The notes beneath the pieces were generated by a model. That model was not told the origin of the DNA, made no database searches, and was given only the letters and a program-made list of their open reading frames with translations. This document shows positions 55,640-64,000 of a DNA stretch of 64,000 nt, one piece after another. Source of the DNA: Choristoneura fumiferana (lineage: Eukaryota > Arthropoda > Insecta > Lepidoptera > Tortricidae); assembly GCF_025370935.1 (NCBI RefSeq), contig NC_133472.1:2938414-3002413 (forward strand), given 5' to 3'. The position numbers and the translations under genes are program-made. Numbering within the stretch: the stretch's first letter is position 1; each line of letters starts with the position of its first letter.

Positions 55640-56012
55640 AATATCGAAAATACAAACTGATAAGTACATGGATGCACAGAAAAACCAGAAAAAGAGACCA
55701 GCGCTGGGAATCGAACCCAGGTCCTCAGCAATCCATGCTGCGTGCTATAACCCCTACACCACCGCTGGACAAAAGAGACCAGCGCTGGGAATCGAACCCA
55801 GGTTCTCAGCAATCCGTGCTGCGTGCTATAACCCCTACACCACCGCTGGACAGGAATCTAGACACGAATTTTTCCTATGCATACATATCTCAGGTTGCTT
55901 ATTTCTACTACGCTACTTATGCAGCAGCACTAAAAAAAAAAACGCGTAAAAGTAACAAATTAGGAGTTGAAATAAAAAATACAAAAAGACTCCAAAAAAC
56001 CAATCATATAAA
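55640..56012. mobile_element. Fam-G SINE with duplicated tRNA-like module
   Basis: Minus strand: two tRNA-like modules in tandem (about 55695-55771 and 55775-55853, ~79-bp period) plus the 5' region to about 55930. Then a plus-orientation Fam-G tail (AAAAAGACTCCAAAAAACCA) runs to 56012. Both are inserted between the mariner's left end and its gene. Confidence 0.75.
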
Positions 56013-56093
56013 ATAATATTCAGTTATTAATATAAAAATAATAATTTATTATAGTGAGCGATCCAAAGAAAAGCTGTTTTCATTTTCGTGAAA

Positions 56094-56930
56094 ATGGAGA
56101 AATCTGAGGTGCGTGAGGAATAAAAAAAATTGTATTACACGCCGTGTGAAGTTGGTGGAAATAAAAAGCATAGATGGTAAATATTTCAAAAGTACGTGTT
56201 TTCAACATTTTGCACCAATATTTGGAAATGTACAAATTTTGTGCTCGCTGGGTGCCCTGTTGACAGACGAGCAAAAACAGCAACGCAAAGATGTTTCGGA
56301 GGAATGTTTGGAGAAGTACAGGCGTAATCCTAACGAGTTTTTACGTCGATACATAACAGTTGACGAGACGTGGATCCAACACTACACGCCGGAGACAAAA
56401 GAACAATCTAGGCAGTGGACGAATCGGAGTGAGCCCGCCCCAGAGAAGGCAAAACTGACTTGGCAGCCGGTAAAGTAATGGCGAGACCGTATTCTGGAAT
56501 TCCAAAGGAGTGATTTTTGTAGATTACTTCCAAAAAGGAAGAACGATAAACGCCCAATATTATGCTGATGTGCTGTAAAATCTCAGTGACACAATAAAAG
56601 CGAAAAGGCCTCACTTGAACAAGAAGAAAATTTTACTGCACCAAGACAACGCCCCTGTTCATACGGCTAAAGTCGCAATGGCCAAAATCGAGGAGTTGCT
56701 CTTCGAATTGTTACCCCATCCCCCATATTCGCCAGACTTGGCCCCTTGCGACTTTCACCGGTTTCCAAATCTTAAAAAGTGGCTAGGTGAACAAAAATAT
56801 TCCTCGAACACTGAAGTAATTGAAAATGTAAATGGGTATTTTGATGGACTTGATTAATCATTCTTTAAAAATGGGAAAATAGCCTTGGAGAAATGTTGGG
56901 CTAAGTGCGTGGAGCCGTGGACTTAGAAGC
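56094..56930 (+). pseudogene. Mariner-family transposase, broken
   Basis: Remains of a Tc1/mariner-superfamily transposase, which cuts and pastes DNA at TA sites. Visible parts are a start (MEKSEVREE then stop), a middle block with LLTDEQKQQRKDVSEECLEK, and the first catalytic Asp in VDETWIQHYTPETK. After a frame change come the second Asp in LHQDNAPVHTAK and the third in SPDLAPCDF. The second and third Asp are separated by 34 residues (D34D), the mariner signature. Pieces lie in three reading frames, most of the N-terminal DNA-binding region is deleted, and stops follow LTWQPVK. A possible left terminal repeat (TTACGAGGGTGGGTTGATAA, 55580) is seen; no matching right end. Inactive. Confidence 0.9.
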
Positions 56931-57272
56931 TACCAACGTTGAAAAATATATATTTTCACATAGTAGTTCACTTCTCAGATCTAATTGAATTGAGTAAATA
57001 AAACAGTAATCATTTTAATTTTAGTAATAATTTTTCACACACTTTTTATATGTTTTTTGACAAATAAAATTTACAGTTTCATTGTGATAATCATTTTATG
57101 TTTATACTCTTTTATACTTATGCAAAGTAATGTTATGCTAACTCAATTTATGCCAATTTATGGTTATGCCAATCCGCATTATGCGCATTTATAACATGCG
57201 TATTCAGTTATGCGAAATAACGTTATGCCAATTTCAATCAGGACAATTAATTTATGCGAATTAATATAGACC

Positions 57273-57712
57273 CGTCAGACATTTGTGCACACCATGGTAC
57301 CAGAAAAAACTGAACCTTTATAGAATCACATAGTCAGTCTATCTGTCCCTCACTGTCATAACAGTTTCCAGACCACAACTTATTTTTTTATTTTTTTAAC
57401 GCAATCGGGTTTTATGTTTTTTTTTAAGAATACATACTTTTAACTCAAACTCACTCGCGGATGAGATCTGCAAAGTCGCCTGATTCAATAAATTACTTGT
57501 AAAATTCTTAGTACCGGATAGAATGCTTACACCTGCCCGAGTTCAAAACATTTCACACTCCCCGGCCCGCCGATGGACAATAAGTACTCAGGTAAACGTT
57601 TCCAGGTAGTGTATGCTTTGTTTCCTTTTTTTTCACAAAACTGAGGGTTGCAGTTGTTTTTGACTTTATTATTTTAGGAATCAACGAAAGTATCGTGCTA
57701 TTTTTTAAGTTC
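57273..57712. other. No gene seen
   Basis: Unassigned sequence. Confidence 0.45.
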
Positions 57713-57826
57713 AGCAGGACTTCTATGAAATTCGAAAATTGAAGTTCGTGTCGTTCCGTCCCTCTGACGCTTAGGCTTATACTATTTATAATACGAGAGT
57801 GAGAGGGATTTTAGAATTTCGGAGTA
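57713..57826. mobile_element. Fam-I fold-back
   Basis: CTATGAAATTCGAAAATTGA and CGTTCCGTCCCTCTGACGCT at the left; GAGTGAGAGGGATTTTAGAA and TTTCGGAGTAG at the right. Confidence 0.75.
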
Positions 57827-57964
57827 GGCCCTCTGAGGACCTATATTGTCAAACACACGTGGAATCGCAATCGTTTTCACCACTTCCTTCTGTCACACGG
57901 TATAAGAGAAGGGTAGAAAGATGTGGTGAATGCAATCGCAAATTCGCAAACTTCTGGGCCTGTT

Positions 57965-58086
57965 ACGTTACGAAGTGCGAAGTTCGAACTTCGTGTCTTG
58001 CCGTCCCGCTGACGCTTCTGTGATTTAATATGGGAGTGAGAGAGACGGTACGATACGAACTTCGATTTTTGAATTTTGTAGAGCCC
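57965..58086. mobile_element. Fam-I fold-back
   Basis: GAAGTGCGAAGTTCGAACTT at the left, CGGTACGATACGAACTTCGA at the right, ~120 bp. Confidence 0.78.
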
Positions 58087-58213
58087 ACCAGCGGTACCAG
58101 CGCGTAAGACAATGCGGCCTTTACATTTCGGTACATTAATCTGTCATCTCCCAGGATAACAGGATCAAAGGAATTTGGGCACAAATTTGTGCCTCTGGGA
58201 GAGGACAGGTTAA

Positions 58214-58396
58214 GGGGCTGTTTCACCATCCATTGATTAGCGTTAACCGACGGTTAAATGTGATGCCGTCTCCATCTATTCGAACAAAACAAATAGAGAC
58301 GGCATCACACCTAACCGCCAGTTTTTTTTTTTTTTTTATTTGACTGGATGGCAAACGAGCAAGTTAACACTAATCAATGGATGGTGAAACAGCCCC
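58214..58396. mobile_element. Fam-H MITE with a SINE fragment inserted
   Basis: TAA flanks both sides. The left arm matches 8168-8308 exactly in order. The right arm is opened after CCGCCAG by a T-rich run and TTTGACTGGATGGCAAACGA (Fam-E end), then resumes TTAACACTAATC. Confidence 0.88.
58322..58368 (+). mobile_element. 46-bp Fam-E fragment inside Fam-H
   Basis: A homopolymer T run and the first ~25 bp of Fam-E (ATTTGACTGGATGGCAAACG), with AGTT-like junction overlap on both sides. Confidence 0.8.
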
Positions 58397-59080
58397 TAAG
58401 TGTGTCGAATTTCCAGTGCATTAATTAATTTAACTATTATTTTTCATCATTCATTTAAAATTAGAGGATTTTCTCAATAATTAAATCTTTCACTGCAGAC
58501 CTTAAAATTGTACGGAACCCTCGGTGCTTGACTCCGACTCACACTTGGCCGGTTGTTTCTTTTATCTAGTTTAAGAAAAAAAAAGCATGTAAGCAAATAG
58601 GTACATTCTACTATCAGGTCAATTAGGTACTCGACTCCAGAGTCAAATGGGTATCTTATTAACTAATTGGCTCAAGGTCCAACCAGCTGCGCGACTTCGC
58701 GGTAATCATTAACCCTACATTAGTACTGTACAGTCAACAGCACTAAGATCTGACACAAACACAAAGCGTGCATAAATTATCTGATACAACTCCATTTCTA
58801 GGGCCGGTCGCTTGTATGGGCGACTAGAGGTCGCTCGAGATATTTTTTTTGCTTTGCTTGCACGCTCCGCTGCGGCAGATATGTATTAATAATAATAATA
58901 AAATAAAACGATGTTGATTTATAGCAATAACCGCTTCATCATTCTCTTTTACAGAAGTAACCTACCTATTCACAATATAATAATAAATAACCTCAAAAGC
59001 TTTTTTTGTGCCTTCACAAACTTTTCTGTTTTTCAACTAAGAGCACAGAATAAAAATGAGAATAATGAAAGGATGCTAAG
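58397..59080. other. No gene seen
   Basis: 58505-58557 is a Fam-C-like scrap. 58731-58835 (GGGCCGG block) recurs near 55310-55395. Otherwise unassigned. Confidence 0.45.
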
Positions 59081-59207
59081 GCGCTACTACGAAACTGGCA
59101 AATCGAAGTTCGTATCGCACCGTTCCTTTCACTCGCGTATTAAATGACATAAGCGTCAGCGGGACGGCAACAAACGAAGTTCGAGTTTTGCACTTCGTGG
59201 TATATGG
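59081..59207. mobile_element. Fam-I fold-back
   Basis: GCTACTACGAAACTGGCAAA at the left, AAGCGTCAGCGGGACGGC in the centre, AACGAAGTTCGAGTTTTGCA at the right. Confidence 0.78.
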
Positions 59208-59324
59208 CCTGATGCCTTTACTTTACTTAAAATGCAAGTTTAAAGAAAAAAAATAACACCAGTTAAGTTATCTGAGAATCTACACTCCAAAATCAACCAA
59301 TACATAGAAGCGTCTGTATCACTT

Positions 59325-59457
59325 GTTGTTGTTGTTTCTTTAAAAAAATATGGCTCTGTCCATCAGAGGACAATTTTGCCAGTGTCTAGTAGTTGCCGTT
59401 GTACGGTAAAAAAATTCTAGAAAACGAAATATGAGAGGTAATGGTGGATGAACGATC
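59325..59457. repeat. ~135-bp dispersed repeat, copy 2
   Basis: Second copy of the repeat at 51966-52108, same orientation. Confidence 0.75.
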
Positions 59458-60040
59458 GAAATATACTTGATAACACCGTCTGTATCACTTGTCGTCGGAC
59501 ATTGGTTGAGAAATCTGTCATTGTTCGCTGACGACCAATCAGTCCGTCAATTACGAATAGTGGGGTTTTAAAGTCCGAATTGTATATTTATTTTTCATCG
59601 TGAATTTTACATTGTTTAAAATAAAAAATTAAAAACATTATATCTTTTTTTTTACGATTTGCCTTTATAAAATGTTGTTGATTTTTAATTACAGATAGTT
59701 TAAACATGACTTTATAATTATGAATAGTGCGTTGTATTTGTACATGTGAAGTTTAAAGTTTACAACTTTACATTACGTTACGTTACGGACGGACCATTGT
59801 CCTGTCAGTGTCAGAAGGCAAACCTTTGACGTGAGTGTCGTTGACGTTCGTTCAATCATTCATTTCTTTTGCTGTGGTGGTTCAACGAGCACGAGCTAGC
59901 AGCAGTTTTCAATATAAGTTTTATCAGTAAGTTTCTATTATTTCTACATGTCCGCAAAAATATACGCGATATTTTAAAGAACAAGGGCCCTGCGCTTGAT
60001 TTGAAGAGTTTCCACGCGAATTTATTATCCAAATCGGAAG
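59458..60040 (+). promoter_or_regulatory. Upstream region of METTL6
   Basis: A repeat-free stretch preceding the gene. No clear TATA box. The transcription start and 5' untranslated region cannot be placed from sequence alone. The open frame at 59856-60128 (-) overlaps the real first exon and is a shadow. Confidence 0.4.
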
Positions 60041-61775
60041 ATGGAAACGGATGAAAGCGACGTGTTTGTTCATCGTTTGAAAGAGCTGACCGATGAAGAG
60101 AAACAGCGTCTTGAAGCACAAAACTCACGTTTAATCCCCGAAGCTAAGGCGCAGAAGCTAGAACGCGAAGCGAAGCGCCACTGGGATATATTCTATAAAC
60201 GTAACGAAACTAAATTCTTCCGCGACCGCCATTGGACTACACGTGAGTTCCAGGAGCTGATAAACTTCAATCCGGAGCAAAAGATTGTGTTTCTAGAGCT
60301 CGGTTGCGGAGTCGGCAACATGCTTTTTCCATTAGTCGAGGAGGGTTTCGACAACTTTTATTTTTACGCGTGCGATTTTTCACCGCGCGCGGTCGAGTTC
60401 GTCAAAAGCAATAAGCTGTATGATCCGAGTAAAATGTCTGCGTTTTGCGCGGATCTGACGACTGAAGAACTGTTCGAGAATGTTCCGGAGGGGTCTGTGG
60501 ATATTGCGAGCTTGATTTTCGTTTTGTCGGCGGTTCAGCCGGCCAGTTGGGGGCGGGTAGCAAGGACCGCGTGGCGGGCGCTGCGACCGGGCGGGACCCT
60601 GCTGTTCAGAGACTACGGCCGATACGACATGGCACAACTGAGGTTTAAGCCGGGGCACAAGATTGCTGATAACTTCTATATGCGGCAGGATGGCACAAGG
60701 TAACTGGAGTCTTGTTCGGTTAAATTTATTTTTTGAGGTTATGTTGCCAGGGCCACTACACACACTAGGGGTCCTATCTTTTGTCTACTTGTTTCTAGGT
60801 TAATTTTAGGGTCCGCCTAAAGCAAAGAGGGTCCCATATATAACTCAACACTAACCTAACCTATGTAGTTGGGACCCACTTTGCTTTAGTCCAACCAATT
60901 TTAGAGGTGCTTTATAGGAGGTGGGGCATGTTCACTTTAGTTTCATTTTGTGTTCAGACATTTCAGTTTTTATTAGAAAGATGCAAAATTATTGTCTTAA
61001 TTGTAAGATTATCAAGTCAAAATGATGTTTTAAAGCTAATTTTACTTTCAGGAGTTACTACTTCACTGAGGAGGAGCTGGCAAACGTTTTCACAAGCGCG
61101 GGGTTTGAGATCCTCGAGAACAGCTATGTCCAGCGCAGAACAGTCAACTTCAAGGAGGGTGTTGATGTCCCAAGGATCTTTGTTCAAGGAAAATATAAGA
61201 AAAGTAAGTTGAAATTCTGTTAGGAAATGTGCCACTCTACATGTTGGGGCGAGGGACTTGGATATTATATTTTAGAGTGAGATAGAAATGTATGGTGCTC
61301 ACCCTTATGTTGAAGTTGAACTGACACCTGCCACTAGAACAGGATTGGACTCGACAGTCTCAGTTTAACTTGCATTGATCATTTTGATCAACTTCATATG
61401 GGTTTGCAGAAAGTACTTCTATGTAGATGATGGTCGTATGTCAAATTGAGTCCATATGGAGTCTGCTCCGCTCTGAGTGGGAGGTGGTTTTTCTGGGTGT
61501 TTAAATTAGAAAGATAATGATGTTGGTCGGTTTTGTAGATTTGTTTTGAAAAGCTTAAATTTTAGTTTCTTTTTGTTGTGCTGCTTTTTATAAAGTAGTC
61601 TGTTTTTTTTTACAAACAGACAATAAAACTGACTCAAATTACATGATGAAAAATGCTAACCATTGATTTTTATGATTTGCATGTATATTAGCTCTATCTG
61701 ATTTGTTTCTTATTGATGTATGTATGACACATTTTAAAGTGTACCGTTTCATGAAAGAATCTTGTTTCAGTATGA
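60041..61775 (+). CDS. Mettl6: METTL6-type tRNA N3-methylcytidine methyltransferase
   Basis: Coding exons 60041-60699, 61052-61203 and 61771-61775 give 271 residues. The family methylates cytidine 32 of serine tRNAs using S-adenosylmethionine. Residues 52-65 hold the conserved YKRNETKFFRDRHW. The SAM motif FLELGCGVGN is at 84-93, ACDFSPRAVEF at 110-120, IFVLSAV at 159-165 and LFRDYGRYDMAQLRF at 188-202. Intron 1 (60700-61051) splits Arg220 and joins QDGTR to SYYFTEEELA. ATG 60041 sits in AAGATGG, and the length fits the family (about 280). Intron 2 splicing to 61771 gives ...GKYKKI and TGA. If intron 2 is retained, the protein ends KKSKLKFC at TAG 61221, with an AATAAA at 61622. Which 3' end is used is unresolved. 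Confidence 0.92.
61622..61627 (+). other. Candidate polyadenylation signal inside METTL6 intron 2
   Basis: AATAAA 400 nt after the intron-retained stop (61221-61223). It would let METTL6 end before the downstream small-exon gene begins. Confidence 0.45.
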
Positions 61776-63897
61776 ACTGGGAAGGTTCTGGCCAATACAT
61801 CTGGGGACCTGAAATATATTTGGTAAGTTTCCAGTACCTACTTGTTTAGGTAAACATTATCTGGATCAGAAAAGTCTCACTACTTACTCACTGCATTACT
61901 AGTCCAGACAATCCCTAAAAAATGTCTGCTTCTGTCCGCCATTGTGAATAATACAATTTTTTAAAAGCATATACTTAAGCGTTCCCTAGGATTGTTTTAC
62001 TCTACACTTGGCTATTTTGTGGTTTATTTAGTAGAGATGGATCGACTGGTTTGAACCAAATACAAACTGCCGAACATTTGGTAAAAATAAAAAAATCGGC
62101 TGAATTTCGGCCGAACTTTGGTTCAATAATCTGCCTTCTTCCTCTACTAAATAATTTACAAGTAGATAGATAAGAAGAGATTGTTAAATTTTGTTGTTTT
62201 TCAATACTAAATTTTTAATCATTAAAGTTTGTAAAATTTGATAACCAAAAACGTTTTTATTTTATTTTTACTTACAAATTGTTATCAAGATAGTTTATTT
62301 AATTTTTGTTGCATATTTTACTGAAATGTCAGATATGTTTTCTATTGATTTCAGTCGAAATAGTACAAGTTATTTTTTTTTCTGTTATGAATTTCGTCTG
62401 AATGCCATCTCATGTCTGAATGTCAATGTTTAGTTTGACAAATTAAAACAGCAAATACTCAATGTTCTAACAAGCGAATGCTCAAGTCTGTCAGCACACT
62501 TTTAGATATAATTCCTTGTTGGGAAACCCTATAGCTGGTTTCTAGTTTGCGACTTGCCCAAATGCATAGTTGTAATGATGACAGCGCAGTGCAGCTGAAA
62601 CTTCGGTTGCCTCACAGGAAGTGTTACAGAGTATAGGGACCTTTTCTTTAACTTGTATTTTGGTATTTTTTTAAATTCCGTAGCTTAGGGCCACTGAATG
62701 TGAGGACTGATGCACAAAATGCATTTTTGCTATCTGAACTGTTAGTTAAACCTTGTTTAGTTTTAAGTTGCAGTTGACATGACAATGTGTTTAGTTTTTT
62801 TTTCTGTGGCAGGTACAGGCGGATCAAAATATGATGGCGATGGTAAGTTGCGAGAATCCTTATTTAACTGTAAAATGTATATAAAAAAATGACAAATAAT
62901 GATTGTTGTACAGTCTCTTGCCTGCCACAGCAGAGCCTGCAAAAATATCTGCCACATTCTCTCTAGAAATAGTTGTATCAGATATTGTTGTCTAGATATT
63001 GGTGCTAGTGATTGTACAGTCAGCATCAAAAGTAGCTATACACCGTACTTTGTCATTTTACAGCCACATTCTAAACGCCATGCAAGATTGCCAGTGTGTC
63101 AATGCGACAGAGTAAAAAAGTGATCCGCTACTTTTGATGCTGACTGTACGTACATCCTTGAGATGTCTCAAAGGAAAGCGTAGGTACTGTTGATTCTTGA
63201 ATACTGCATAGAACGGGGGAGGGAGGACATGGGCTCCGCTGTTCTGGGGAGGGGTTGGGTGTAGGTCAACAGTAGATATTTTTCTAATGGTTGTACATTG
63301 TTTCACATACAACATTTTAATAGAATTTCGTTTAACAGACATTTTTTATCATATTATCGTTTCATAGAATAATCAATACGCAGAACACTTTGAAGAAATT
63401 TAAATCATTGATTTTTGTTACAAATATAAATTTTTCTTTAGATATTCATATCAAAGAATAACAAATCAAATATTCATTATTCTCATATTATTTAGTTATT
63501 ATAAAACTTATTACCAAGAAAAACATGTAATTCGTTTTCTGATGTGGTTGCAGTTCTAACCTAACCTAACCTACTTTTCTAATAGCGAGTCGTTTCTGAC
63601 GAGGTCACTGTTGTAACCTAACCTAACTCAACCAACTTTTCTGGTAGCATTCAGTTAACTTTATTGGTTAATGCTGGTGACTGTACTGTATGGATAAATA
63701 AAGATTTAATAATAATGATGACTCCATAGTTCAGCTGACTGTTGTGATGCACACACTTGCTTTGTCTTTCGCTCCTATCTGATTCGAGATAGAATCTTTA
63801 TACTGACGCTCGGTAGTGTCGGCTGTTTTGACGATTTTATTTTCTTGCAGGGTTGTAATACCACAATGGCGGGCGGTTCTCGTGCCTCAGTTGAATA
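61772..63897 (+). CDS. Unidentified small-exon gene, 5' part
   Basis: Three short exons share one open frame. 61771-61822 contains ATG at 61772 and encodes MNWEGSGQYIWGPEIYL. 62813-62842 (30 nt) encodes VQADQNMMAM. 63851-63897 encodes GCNTTMAGGSRASVE plus two bases. Each has a good acceptor (TTTCAG, TGGCAG, TTGCAG) and a GTAAG-type donor. Phases are 0, 0 and 2, so all joins keep frame. The gene runs out of the window. I do not recognise the family; the peptide has no membrane or catalytic signature. The ATG overlaps the METTL6 stop (ATGA), so it may be a second cistron, an alternative product or an independent gene using that acceptor from a far 5' exon. Confidence 0.55.
63015..63148. mobile_element. 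Fam-J ~135-bp MITE, copy 2
   Basis: TACAGTCAGCATCAAAAGTA at the left and TACTTTTGATGCTGACTGTA at the right, TA at both ends. It lies in the ~1-kb intron between the 30-nt exon and the next exon of the small-exon gene. Confidence 0.87.
63149..63850 (+). other. Intronic sequence, no element recognised
   Basis: AT-rich. Short CCTAA runs occur at 63556-63573 and 63614-63627. Confidence 0.5.
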
Positions 63898-64000
63898 GTA
63901 AGTATTCTTTATTAACCTCTTCACCGCCTCAGTCTAGTCGTGATAGCCAATGGAAGGCCTCACACGGGAGCGCCAACGTTCGCATACTCTTCACTAGTCC

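Larger units (their letters stand above)
55425..57272. mobile_element. Inverted arms of degenerate GCATAA units around a mariner
   Basis: 55425-55560 and 57118-57272 are inverted relatives. Both have ATTAATTGTCCT near the outer end and then six to eight loosely repeated ATGCATAA/TTCGCATAAC words. The space between holds the mariner relic and Fam-G copies. The boundaries are approximate. Confidence 0.6.

Noticed and set aside
55608..56016. Open frames of 113-114 codons with repeated 'RWESNPG' or 'ALGIEPRSSA' text
   Set aside because: They are translations of duplicated tRNA-like SINE modules. The repeated peptide is the B-box region.
55580..57000. A working mariner element
   Set aside because: Frame changes, stops, a missing DNA-binding region, SINE insertions between the left end and the gene, and no right terminal repeat show that it is dead.
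5000..60000. CRISPR-like array from the many similar hairpins
   Set aside because: Copies are scattered over tens of kilobases, palindromic and of MITE type. This is a eukaryotic genome and there are no regularly spaced short repeats with unique spacers.
60380..60763. 127-codon minus-strand frame opposite METTL6
   Set aside because: Antisense shadow of the first METTL6 exon, no independent support.

Overview
The window looks like nuclear DNA of a moth or butterfly (Lepidoptera). The protein genes are insect-like, introns have GT..AG ends, and at least two families of tRNA-derived SINE are present. There are many short hairpin transposons (MITEs), lepidopteran-type LINE 3' ends and a mariner relic. 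Gene density is very low. Two genes are certain, a third is partly visible, and nearly everything else is transposon-derived or unassigned AT-rich DNA.

Layout. From 1 to 44.6 kb I find no secure gene. This stretch is a mosaic of repeat families, labelled here for cross-reference. Fam-A is a ~194-bp hAT-like hairpin. Fam-B is a 427-bp inverted-repeat element with a 61-codon ORF. Fam-C is a ~610-bp element. Fam-D is a ~230-bp element. Fam-E is a ~265-bp SINE-like element. Fam-F and Fam-G are tRNA-derived SINEs. Fam-H is a ~141-bp PIF/Harbinger-like MITE. Fam-I is a ~120-bp fold-back element. Fam-J is a ~135-bp and Fam-K a ~174-bp TA-flanked MITE. Fam-L is a ~260-bp element. Several single-copy fold-back elements and 3' pieces of LINE reverse transcriptases lie among them. 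A 100-N assembly gap sits at 723-822. The ~720 bp before it reappear almost unchanged at 14.6-15.3 kb. One possible orphan exon lies on the minus strand at 23.66-23.81 kb.

44.6-46.9 kb holds a complete single-exon innexin-2 gene (gap-junction subunit) with a GC-rich 5' end and a ~1-kb repeat-free 3' flank. 46.9-59.5 kb is again repeats, including a broken mariner between inverted arms of degenerate GCATAA units.

60.0-61.8 kb holds a METTL6-type tRNA 3-methylcytidine methyltransferase. Its second intron splices to an acceptor where the stop codon (TGA) overlaps an ATG. That ATG opens a new frame running through three small, correctly phased exons, one only 30 nt long, to 63.9 kb and beyond the window. 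It is either a separate gene or the second cistron of a two-cistron transcript.

The two certain genes have no evident functional link: one acts in cell-cell coupling, the other in tRNA modification. The main biological content is a dense record of nested transposition. Several insertions can be read at base level because an empty or independent copy of the target also lies in the window.
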